NCBI GenBank assembly: GCA_046483585.1
Contig: JAWOCV010000226.1
Location: 1-6,199, forward strand
Source of the DNA: Marinilabilia sp046483585
GTDB lineage: Bacteria; Bacteroidota; Bacteroidia; Bacteroidales; Marinilabiliaceae
Length of the DNA stretch: 6,199 nt
Reading direction: 5' to 3'
Made by a program: the position numbers and the translations under genes. This document shows, in pieces, positions 1 to 6,195 of the stretch. How positions within the stretch are numbered: the stretch's first letter is position 1; each line of letters begins with the position of its first letter. The notes beneath the pieces were generated by a model. That model did no database searches and was not told the origin of the DNA. It worked only from the letters and a program-made list of their open reading frames with translations.

Positions 1-2
1 AA

Positions 3-392
3 GAAGAATATGAAAAACATGGTCATGATGTGGACAAAATGCAAATCGGCGTCCATTCCCATACATTTGTGAGTGATTCCAAAGATGACCTGCTGGAAAA
101 TTATTTCCCCCACTATGCTGCCCAAATGGACCGTATCGGAAAAACCAGAGGGTGGCCACCTTTCACCAAACGCCAATTTATTGCCGGAATGAGGTCTGAT
201 GGCGCTTTATACATGGGCGATCCTCAAGAGGTAACCGACAAAATCCTGGAGACCATAGAAATGTTTGGTCTCACAAGATTTATCGCCCATCTCGATGTGG
301 GAGGCCCTTCCCACAAAGATTTGATGAAAACCATCGAACTTTTTGGATCAAAGGTTGCTCCCGAAATCAGGGAAGCGCTGAACAAGAGTTAG
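3..392 (+). CDS. LLM-class flavin-dependent oxidoreductase (luciferase-like monooxygenase), C-terminal part, 5' end outside window
   Basis: The frame is open from the first complete codon (position 3) to a TAG at 390-392, giving about 129 residues. Family members usually have about 330-370, so roughly the first two thirds, including most of the TIM barrel, is missing. A GTG at 30 and an ATG at 39 are internal codons, not starts. The family is recognised from its typical C-terminal layout: a segment with YAAQMDRIGKTRGWPP, then the LYMGDPQEV motif followed by a helix, then a strand and loop ending in VGGPSHKDLMKTIELFG and a final helix, KVAPEIREAL. In luciferase-like enzymes the G-x-P-x-x-V motif lies near the C-terminus. 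Such enzymes use reduced FMN or F420 and are cytoplasmic; the substrate cannot be told from this part. The next gene starts 237 bp downstream, so it is probably a separate unit. Family confidence is high, specific function unknown. Confidence 0.88.
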   Translation, partial: EEYEKHGHDVDKMQIGVHSHTFVSDSKDDLLENYFPHYAAQMDRIGKTRGWPPFTKRQFIAGMRSDGALYMGDPQEVTDKILETIEMFGLTRFIAHLDVGGPSHKDLMKTIELFGSKVAPEIREALNKS

Positions 393-422
393 GGGCTTCC
401 GGAAAAGAAGGTTTTCAATATC

Positions 423-554
423 TTAATCAACCAATACTGGCGAGAGTTTAACGAACCATTGTAAAATTTTCTCACCAAGTTTTCCAACCTTATCACAATC
501 TTTTACGTCAAAGTAAAATAAATAGTGCGGGCCATGCCAAACATCAAACATCAT
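423..554 (-). CDS. Doubtful 43-codon minus-strand ORF, unrecognised
   Basis: A minus-strand frame runs from an ATG at 552-554 (a second ATG follows directly at 549-551) to a TAA at 423-425. The product begins MMFDVWHGPHYLFYFDVKDC and ends in a helix-like LGEKILQWFVKL. The sequence AGGGGA lies just before the ATG pair and could act as a ribosome binding site, although Bacteroidota-type genes rarely rely on one. The composition looks protein-like, rich in aromatic residues and alternating with charged ones, but the ORF is very short, two stops (TAA TGA) lie a little upstream in the same frame, and I recognise no family. It could be a small gene, the tail of a decayed gene, or chance. It is convergent with the monooxygenase gene. 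Confidence 0.15.
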   Translation of the reverse strand: MMFDVWHGPHYLFYFDVKDCDKVGKLGEKILQWFVKLSPVLVD

Positions 555-601
555 TCCCCTGAAGCCGGGAAAGGGTCATTATTGCCAGGTCCCCACCGAT
601 T

Positions 602-609
602 TATTGTTG
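602..609 (+). promoter_or_regulatory. Possible Bacteroidota-type -7 element before the STAS-like gene
   Basis: TATTGTTG matches seven of eight positions of the Bacteroidota -7 consensus TAnnTTTG (G in place of the first T of TTTG). It lies 20 bp before the ATG at 630, which would leave a short leader. No clear TTG-type -33 element is seen 17-23 bp upstream. TTGACA at 607-612 looks like a sigma70 -35 box but has no matching -10 at the right distance. Weak call. Confidence 0.22.
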
Positions 610-629
610 ACAATCAGTAAACGTAAATT

Positions 630-1004
630 ATGCCGGGCCACTTACAGATAGACCATATGTCCAAATGCCTAATCAAAAAAGCATCTGGAAAAGTTTCAAT
701 AGATGATGTGTTGATGTCAGCACAAAGTATCTTTCAGAATGCTGATATTTCAAAACAGTCGAAAGGAGTAATTGTAGATTACAGGGAAGTCCTCCTGGAT
801 TTTGGCGTGACCGAGGTAAACAGGATCAGAGAATTCATCAGAAAAAATTCCGGTCTCCCTGAAAATTTCAAAATAGCAGTGGTAACATCAGACCCTTATA
901 TTGTTGCCATGACCATACTTGTAAGCAGGAGCGATCATGGTTTACCCATCCAACCATTCTCTACGATGGATGGCGCCAAAATCTGGATCCGGAAACAGGA
1001 TTAA
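630..1004 (+). CDS. SpoIIAA-like / STAS-like domain protein, single-domain, function unknown
   Basis: A complete 124-residue soluble protein with no signal peptide or membrane segment. It follows the plan of small SpoIIAA-like (STAS/CRAL-TRIO-like) proteins: an N-terminal strand pair ending in the ASGKVSIDDV turn (about residues 18-27), a helix (to about 37), a strand with GVIVDYREVLLDFGV (about 46-60), a helix, a strand KIAVVTSDP (about 81-89), a helix, then a short strand IQPFSTMDGAKIWI (about 107-120). The phrase 'D-R-E ... FGV' and the closing 'A-x-x-W-I' are typical of this group. The ATG at 630 is preferred over the in-frame ATG at 657 because HLQIDHMSKCLIKKASG forms the usual first two strands. 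No Shine-Dalgarno is visible. Relatives include partner-binding anti-anti-sigma-like proteins, but no kinase, phosphatase or sigma factor is adjacent, so no pathway can be assigned. It appears monocistronic. Confidence 0.78.
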   Translation: MPGHLQIDHMSKCLIKKASGKVSIDDVLMSAQSIFQNADISKQSKGVIVDYREVLLDFGVTEVNRIREFIRKNSGLPENFKIAVVTSDPYIVAMTILVSRSDHGLPIQPFSTMDGAKIWIRKQD

Positions 1005-1017
1005 CTCAAGGGAGTTA
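1002..1017 (+). other. Short perfect stem-loop overlapping the stop of the STAS-like gene
   Basis: TAACTC-AAGG-GAGTTA is a perfect 6-bp inverted repeat with a 4-nt loop, and it includes the TAA stop codon at 1002-1004. It could help end transcription of the upstream gene, but the stem is short, has only two G-C pairs, and no T tract follows, so it is not a convincing intrinsic terminator. Such a repeat may also occur by chance. Confidence 0.25.
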
Positions 1018-1244
1018 TTGCCCGGTCATACATGCTGCTTCCCCCGAAAACTGCAGACTGGTCCTTAAGGAACGAATAGATTTGGCCACCATTGAATTGG
1101 GATGGCCCTTCACGATCTGCAAATTCTTCCGGCGGTTATGCAGAATGTGTCCTGCAAGCCGATAAGAGAAATCTTTCCTGGTTGTTCTTTCTCCGGAATC
1201 TTATCAATGAAACGAGCATGGCAAGGGATGCCACAAATTGGGAA
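1015..1244 (-). pseudogene. Possible relic of a Wzc/CpsD-type polysaccharide tyrosine kinase (linker before the ATPase domain)
   Basis: This lies in the 397-bp stretch (1005-1401) that has no intact gene. On the minus strand, positions 1104-1048 read HPNSMVAKSIRSLRTSLQF. That resembles the conserved segment of bacterial tyrosine kinases just before their Walker A, commonly of the form P-x-S-x-x-A-E-(A/S)-(F/I)-R-x-L-R-T-N-(L/I)-x-F. In another minus-strand frame just upstream (1244 down to about 1190) the reading FPICGIPCHARFIDKI resembles the 'IPVLGxIP' stretch that precedes this segment in the same proteins. The order is right but the two parts are in different frames, stop codons interrupt them, and no GEGKT Walker A follows: the frame ends at 1017-1015, next to the STAS-like gene. 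The reading is a truncated, frameshifted remnant; coincidence remains quite possible because the match is short. Confidence 0.3.
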
Positions 1245-1379
1245 TCAGCAAACCAAACCAGCCTGAGCGGCACGCTGGAAATGATTGATGATATTGCGAA
1301 TTAGTGCGGTTTTTTGCGAGTTACTGGACGGCCACGAATTATCTCTCCCATTGAGCTGTAATAATGTCTGCTCTTTTAT

Positions 1380-1387
1380 TATTTTTG
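1380..1387 (+). promoter_or_regulatory. Probable Bacteroidota-type -7 promoter element of the nuclease-ATPase operon
   Basis: TATTTTTG is a perfect match to the TAnnTTTG -7 consensus used by the primary sigma factor of Bacteroidota. It sits in an A/T-rich stretch 14 bp before the ATG at 1402, so transcription would begin only a few bases before the gene, giving a very short leader. The best -33 candidate, TTG at 1351-1353, is 26 bp upstream of the element, longer than the usual 17-23 bp, so the upstream half is weak. The call depends on the host being a Bacteroidota relative. Confidence 0.45.
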
Positions 1388-1401
1388 TAAAAAAGCAGCA
1401 T

Positions 1402-2688
1402 ATGCCCATAAAGATCATCGCCACCGGAGACATTCACATTGGGAAAAAATCCTCCGGCGTTCCGGCAGAATCGGATGAAATTTCCACCAAATCGACATGG
1501 AACCACCTGGTGGAAATGACCATTAACGAAAACGCCGATGCCCTGGCACTAACAGGGGACATTGTAGATCACGACAACCGGTTTTTTGAGGCTGTTGGGC
1601 CCCTTCAGGCCGGCTTCGAAAAGCTTCGTGAGGCACAGGTTGATGTATTCATCATTGCCGGAAACCACGATTATGACGTTCTAAACCAGGTCGCAGACGC
1701 ATCCGGACACGATCACGTTCATGTATTGGGAGTCAACGGAAAATGGGAGGAGCAGACACTCTCGAAGGACGACCGGCAAGTCAGATTTGTGGGCTGGTCA
1801 TTTCCTCAACAACATGTCAACATTGATCCACTGTCACAATTCAACATTCCCCATAGCGAAATCCCTACCATCGGACTTCTTCACGCAGATGTCGACGTTC
1901 CCGAAAGTCAATATGCGCCGGTCTCGTCAGACGTTTTGAGCCATCAACCTGTGGATGCATGGATCCTGGGACACATCCATAAAAAATGGACCATCAGGGA
2001 AGACGCACCATTTATTGCTTACCCGGGCTCGCCTCATGCGATGAGTGCGAAAGAACAAGGGGTCCACGGTCCGTTCCGTATCACCGTGGAATCGAAAAAT
2101 AATATCTACATCGAGCAAATACCTCTCTCCCCGGTACGTTACGAGACACTTAACATCGATGTAACAGGCTCCGAAAATGAAGAGATGCTCCGAAAAGTGG
2201 TTCTGGACATCATGCACCATTTCCGGGAAAACAACAAATCCGATCTGGAAAAGGTACGGCACATCGTTCTGGACCTGTTTATGACGGGAGAACATCCCAA
2301 CAATCAAAAGATTGAATCGTGGATGTCTACCATTAAAGAAGGTTTCAGATTCGAATACACAGGAGGCGTTGTATTGTCTGTACGAAAAGTATTGTTCAAC
2401 ATCTCTCCGGCTGTTGAAAACATGGAGGAACTTGCCAGGGAATCATCTCCTGCAGGACTGATGGCCGAAACCATTCTTGCCATTGAAAAGGGACAGTCCA
2501 CCCCGCTTCTCGAAGAGCTTCTGAAAAAATGGAAAGCCGGCGTCGACCGCATCAACAACACGTCAACTTATGGCCGGCTGAAGAACGACGAAAGAACCAT
2601 TCCTGTTGAGGATAACACCGGCAAAGAAGAAATTAAGAACGAATGCAGGCGAATCCTGGGAGAACTTCTAAACCAAAAATCACAATGA
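1402..2688 (+). CDS. SbcD/Mre11-like metallophosphoesterase, YhaO-type DNA exonuclease subunit
   Basis: A complete 428-residue cytoplasmic protein, close to the usual length of SbcD/YhaO proteins. All the calcineurin-type phosphoesterase motifs are present: GDIHIG (Asp10, His12), TGDIVD (Asp53), GNHD (87-90), LLHADV (His161) and GHIHK (His191, His193). The residues that bind the two metal ions, usually Mn2+, and the catalytic His are therefore intact and the enzyme should be active. The core covers about residues 1-235. A second domain (about 240-345) corresponds to the capping or DNA-binding region, and a helical, charged tail (about 345-428) is the likely contact with the ATPase. The ATG at 1402 is chosen because MPIKIIATGDIH gives the expected first strand; the frame is open further upstream but that part looks unlike the family. 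The gene overlaps the ATPase gene by 4 nt. In this family the nuclease cuts DNA ends or hairpins under control of its ATPase partner. Confidence 0.9.
   Translation: MPIKIIATGDIHIGKKSSGVPAESDEISTKSTWNHLVEMTINENADALALTGDIVDHDNRFFEAVGPLQAGFEKLREAQVDVFIIAGNHDYDVLNQVADASGHDHVHVLGVNGKWEEQTLSKDDRQVRFVGWSFPQQHVNIDPLSQFNIPHSEIPTIGLLHADVDVPESQYAPVSSDVLSHQPVDAWILGHIHKKWTIREDAPFIAYPGSPHAMSAKEQGVHGPFRITVESKNNIYIEQIPLSPVRYETLNIDVTGSENEEMLRKVVLDIMHHFRENNKSDLEKVRHIVLDLFMTGEHPNNQKIESWMSTIKEGFRFEYTGGVVLSVRKVLFNISPAVENMEELARESSPAGLMAETILAIEKGQSTPLLEELLKKWKAGVDRINNTSTYGRLKNDERTIPVEDNTGKEEIKNECRRILGELLNQKSQ
2685..2688 (+). promoter_or_regulatory. ATGA start/stop overlap coupling the nuclease and ATPase genes
   Basis: The ATPase ATG (2685-2687) shares bases with the nuclease TGA (2686-2688). 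No Shine-Dalgarno lies before it; the preceding bases are A-rich (AAAAATCACA). This layout usually means that the ribosome ending the first gene starts the second, keeping the two subunits in a set ratio. Confidence 0.8.
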
Positions 2689-5600
2689 ACAAACGCCCAT
2701 ACATCCTAAAAAATATTCACATCCGGAAAATGCCGGGCCTCCCCTTTGGACTCCAAAAACTTGAAAACCTGGCTTCCCACATCAATATTATTTCCGGACC
2801 GAATGCTTCCGGGAAAACCTCTACGGCACGACTTATTCAATATTTGATATGGCCCGGAAAAACCAGAGGGATGGAAGCCAGTGCGTCATTATGGCTGGAT
2901 CAGCAGGAACAATGGGATATTCAAATTGAGGCCGGGAACACAACTCTTTACCACGAAGGCCGGGAAGATTCTATAACCGGGCTCCCCCCCGCTACAGGAA
3001 GCTACCGTTACTTCCTGGCTTTACAGGACATGGTGGCCGATGAGGACAAAACCACCGCCGAAGAGATCATCCGTCAGTCGATTGGCGGTTACAATCTCGA
3101 TGCCGTCACCAACAAACTCGATTACTCCTCTTTCATTTACACCAAGAGCATCGGACAACACAAAAAGCTCGAAGATGCTTTTAACAAATATCACAACACG
3201 CTCAGCAAACAGGAAAAAATAAAGAGGCAGGAAAAAAACCTGGAAGAACACTATAAGGAAAAGGAAGAAGCAGAACACGACAGGCAAAGGAGCACTTTCT
3301 TTAAATTACTTTCAGATTACCTGGAAACGGAAAGATCATACAACGAAATCTCCACAAAACTGGAGAAATTTCATCCTTCGATGGATAAGGTGAATGGCGA
3401 TGAATTTCAGAATATCGAGAAACTGGAAGCACAAATCCGCCATACCCAAACAGCTATAGAACGAGCCCATACGGAAATAAGCGAATTAACAGATCAACAC
3501 CACAAGCTCTCGATTCCCCGGGAAGGCATCCCCCCGGAAAAGATAGAAGAACTGGAATTGCGGACAGAAAATCTTGCCGGACTTTCCAGAAACATCAAGA
3601 GCAACGAAGAAGAAATAGAAGGTCTTGAAACAGAAGCCAAAGAACACCTCCGGAAAATTGACCCTGAAATAGATTCCGGACAGTGGACTGGACTCGACCT
3701 GAAGGATGTTGATCAGCTTGATCAGTTTATACAAAAGGCCCACGATATCTTAAGCCACAAAAAGCTGCTGGAAAATGAAATTGACAAATTAAACCGGGAA
3801 ATTGAAAACAGCCGTCATGTCGAATACGACAGTGAAAAAATCCGCACAGCCATCAACTCTCTGAGCAGCTGGCTTAACGAACAAAAACCGCCCCAGGGGC
3901 ATTCCAGATGGCTGGTTCCGGCACTTATCAGCCTGGCAGTAATTTCCGCTGCGACAACATTTATGGGATTTTGGTGGGGGTTTGGAGGCATTCTGATCAT
4001 GATTGGCGTATGGTTTTTTTCAACCCGGAACACCTCAGACCCATCCTCTTTGGAAATCAGGAAGCAGGATTTCGAAAAGACAGGGCTGGAACCTCCGGCT
4101 GAATGGCAGCATGAAGAAGTGGTCAACCGATTAAACGAACTGATCCAAAAGCTTAAAGAAACCCATGAAATAGAAGAATCATTAAAAAACAACCTTGCTC
4201 AAAAAGAAAGGTTAGAAACCCGGATTCATGATATCAACAACCAATATGAGAAGCTGAAAGAGGAAAGAGATGCTCTCAAAAATAAAATTCAAGGAGCACC
4301 CGGCACCACTCAAATCTCGGAAAATGGCCTTAACAGCCTTGTGTGGTTTCTCGATAATGTCAAAAAGTGGCAGGAAAAACATAAAAATCTGGAAGCGCTC
4401 CGGGAGAAAACCATGTACCTGAAAAAAGAATATGACCAGGAACTGGCCAAATGTAATCAACTCCTCACTCAGGCCGGATTCCCCGAAATTGGCGATACCC
4501 AACAAGCAAAAGCCACCTTGTCGGAATTAAAAAAACAGGAAAACAGCCGCAAAGAGTTGGTCAATCAAATCCATCAACTACGAAAAGAGATCAAAAACCA
4601 CCAAAATTTGATAGACAACGCTCACAATGACCTGCAAAACATATATAAAAATCTCAACATCAGCCTTAACGACAAAAATACTGTAAGAAATATCACAGAA
4701 CAACTGGAAAGCTATAAAGCCCTGAAGGACAAATTCTCAAATATCAAAGGCGTTTTTGAAAACAAGGAGCAGGTTTTGAAAAATCATCCGCTTTTCCCCT
4801 ATTATCAGGCGGAAAAAGACCGGATCACAGAGGATGAAGCCCGGGCCAGATCGGAAGAATTCGACCAGAGAGCCAAAAAATGGGAATCCATTGTCGAGGA
4901 AATTAAAAATATAGAAAGCGCCGTCAGAGAGATCAAAAAAGGACACGAACTTGAAGACGTCCTCGCTCAGAAAGAAGAGGCCTTTGGTGATCTGGAAGAT
5001 GCTTACCGCGAGAACATTTCCAGATATACCGGCAACCTAATAGTGGAAGAACTCAAGGCACAGACCCGTGAACAAAACCATCCGGAAGTGTTCAGAGAAG
5101 CCCGTGGCCTTTTCAACCGGATCACGGCGGGACGCTACGAACTCCGGGTTGCCAATAATGAGCAGGTCGCATTCACAGCCTACGACACCGTCTTAAAAAA
5201 GGAACAGCCATTACCGGAATTGTCGACGGGAACCAGGGTACAGTTGTTACTGGCCGTCAGACTGGCTTTTATTGAAAAACAAGAAGATACCATAAAAACC
5301 CCTCTTCTGGCAGATGAACTCCTGGCCAACAGCGATGATGAAAGAGCTGGGGCCATCATCCAGGCTATTATCGGAATCAGCCGCAGTGGCCGGCAAATCT
5401 TCTATTTTACAGCCCAGGATGACGAAGTCCGGAAATGGCATGCCTTCCTCGCCAATCAGGAAGATATAAATTTCCGGATTATTCCCCTGCACGGACAAGG
5501 CGACAATCAAACCATAAACCAACCGGCTATTCCACACGCCGAAGAACTCGATCTGCTCCCAAAGGTTCCTTACCCCTCCGGAAAAACCCACAAAGAATAC

Positions 5601-6179
5601 GGGCAGGAACTGCAAGTTGAGCCTTTCAATATTCTGACCGCAGAAGTTTCCCAACTTCCGCTCTGGTACCTCATTGAAGATGTGGAGATGCTCTACAGTT
5701 GCCGGAAAGCAGGGCTCAGATATTGGGGGCAAATGCAGAGTTTCCGAAACAATCATGGTGTCATCGCAGGCATCGATGAAGAACAATGGAAAAAAATCGA
5801 AAACAAAGCCCGGTTACTGGAACATTTTCAGGAATTGTACAAACAGGGACGTCCCAGCCCCATCTCCCGTGAAGAGTTGGAGCGGTCGGGTTCTGTCACT
5901 CCCGCTTTCATGGATGAAGTCGCTGATAAACTTAAAGAATTACACGGAGATCCCGGAAAGTTAATTTCAGCCCTTAAAAACGGAGAGATACCCAAATTCC
6001 GGAAAAACAAAGCATATGAGCTGGAACAATATCTTTACGACCAGAACATTCTCGACAGCCGGGAACCATTATCTTCAGAGGAAATCAATATCCGGTTGCA
6101 GGCTTTCATTTCCAACACCCCCTTAGATGCAGCAGAAGCCGACCGGTTTCTGAAACGGATATCCCCGGACAAACAATAA
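2685..6179 (+). CDS. SbcC/Rad50-like coiled-coil ATPase of YhaN type with central membrane segments and long C-terminal extension
   Basis: A complete 1164-residue protein. Walker A is GPNASGKT (38-45) and the probable Q-loop is Gln114. Two coiled-coil arms (about 165-405 and 450-790) flank two hydrophobic segments (about 409-427 and 430-446) that probably form a membrane hairpin. The second half of the ATPase has the signature LSTGTRVQLLLAVRLA (846-861), Walker B LLADEL with Asp877 and Glu878, a D-loop around SDDER (883-887) and a switch region FTAQDD where Gln911 stands in place of the usual His. Only two cysteines are present (590, 1006), so there is no CxxC zinc hook. The signature and membrane hairpin favour YhaN (about 960 residues in Bacillus subtilis) over SbcC. 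About 220 extra residues follow the core. The ATG at 2685 overlaps the nuclease stop as ATGA, which suggests translational coupling; the in-frame ATG at 2643 would add 14 residues atypical of the family. It should gate the nuclease using ATP, at the membrane. Confidence 0.88.
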   Translation: MNKRPYILKNIHIRKMPGLPFGLQKLENLASHINIISGPNASGKTSTARLIQYLIWPGKTRGMEASASLWLDQQEQWDIQIEAGNTTLYHEGREDSITGLPPATGSYRYFLALQDMVADEDKTTAEEIIRQSIGGYNLDAVTNKLDYSSFIYTKSIGQHKKLEDAFNKYHNTLSKQEKIKRQEKNLEEHYKEKEEAEHDRQRSTFFKLLSDYLETERSYNEISTKLEKFHPSMDKVNGDEFQNIEKLEAQIRHTQTAIERAHTEISELTDQHHKLSIPREGIPPEKIEELELRTENLAGLSRNIKSNEEEIEGLETEAKEHLRKIDPEIDSGQWTGLDLKDVDQLDQFIQKAHDILSHKKLLENEIDKLNREIENSRHVEYDSEKIRTAINSLSSWLNEQKPPQGHSRWLVPALISLAVISAATTFMGFWWGFGGILIMIGVWFFSTRNTSDPSSLEIRKQDFEKTGLEPPAEWQHEEVVNRLNELIQKLKETHEIEESLKNNLAQKERLETRIHDINNQYEKLKEERDALKNKIQGAPGTTQISENGLNSLVWFLDNVKKWQEKHKNLEALREKTMYLKKEYDQELAKCNQLLTQAGFPEIGDTQQAKATLSELKKQENSRKELVNQIHQLRKEIKNHQNLIDNAHNDLQNIYKNLNISLNDKNTVRNITEQLESYKALKDKFSNIKGVFENKEQVLKNHPLFPYYQAEKDRITEDEARARSEEFDQRAKKWESIVEEIKNIESAVREIKKGHELEDVLAQKEEAFGDLEDAYRENISRYTGNLIVEELKAQTREQNHPEVFREARGLFNRITAGRYELRVANNEQVAFTAYDTVLKKEQPLPELSTGTRVQLLLAVRLAFIEKQEDTIKTPLLADELLANSDDERAGAIIQAIIGISRSGRQIFYFTAQDDEVRKWHAFLANQEDINFRIIPLHGQGDNQTINQPAIPHAEELDLLPKVPYPSGKTHKEYGQELQVEPFNILTAEVSQLPLWYLIEDVEMLYSCRKAGLRYWGQMQSFRNNHGVIAGIDEEQWKKIENKARLLEHFQELYKQGRPSPISREELERSGSVTPAFMDEVADKLKELHGDPGKLISALKNGEIPKFRKNKAYELEQYLYDQNILDSREPLSSEEINIRLQAFISNTPLDAAEADRFLKRISPDKQ

Positions 6180-6181
6180 CC

Positions 6182-6195
6182 TGAAAGACCTTTCA
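6182..6195 (+). terminator. Possible start of an operon terminator, cut by the window end
   Basis: TGAAAG-AC-CTTTCA, just after the TAA at 6177-6179, is an inverted repeat that could fold as a 5-bp stem with a GACC loop. The window ends four bases later, so it cannot be seen whether the stem is followed by a T tract. On its own this is too short and A/T-rich to be convincing. Confidence 0.15.

Larger units (their letters stand above)
1005..1401. other. 397-bp region without an intact gene between the STAS-like gene and the nuclease operon
   Basis: No frame here gives a credible complete protein. A 70-codon plus-strand frame from a TTG at 1092 to 1304 has no recognisable motifs. The frame of the downstream nuclease stays open back to a TTG at 1285, but the extra 39 codons do not resemble its family. 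The contents I can support are the stem-loop at 1002-1017, the possible minus-strand kinase relic (1015-1244) and the probable promoter near 1380. The last 60 bp before 1402 are distinctly A/T-rich, as expected for a promoter region. Confidence 0.6.

Noticed and set aside
62..69. TACATTTG, a perfect TAnnTTTG promoter-like match.
   Set aside because: It lies inside the monooxygenase coding region with no gene start downstream at a sensible distance. Matches of this low complexity arise by chance.
137..152. A 16-bp exact repeat, cggaaaaaccagaggg, occurring in the monooxygenase gene and again at 2855-2870 in the ATPase gene.
   Set aside because: Both copies are in frame and encode GKTRG within otherwise unrelated proteins, each well explained by its own family. 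No flanking similarity extends the match, so it looks like coincidence of codon choice.
402..416. GAAAA-GAAGG-TTTTC inverted repeat just after the monooxygenase stop, as a terminator.
   Set aside because: Only five A/T-rich base pairs and no following T tract, so it is too weak to call.
607..612. TTGACA as a sigma70 -35 box before the STAS-like gene.
   Set aside because: No -10 box lies 16-18 bp downstream; that position falls at the start codon.
1092..1304. A 70-codon plus-strand frame from a TTG start.
   Set aside because: No family motif, no ribosome binding site, an unusual start codon, and it overlaps the stretch better explained as a possible minus-strand relic.
1285..1401. Upstream extension of the nuclease frame from a TTG at 1285.
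   Set aside because: The added 39 residues do not resemble SbcD/YhaO N-termini, and the region carries a promoter-like element. The ATG at 1402 directly precedes the expected first strand.
5247..5786. A 179-codon open frame on the minus strand inside the ATPase gene.
   Set aside because: It is antisense to the signature, Walker B and C-terminal region of a clearly real gene, and its product has no recognisable motif; an antisense shadow.
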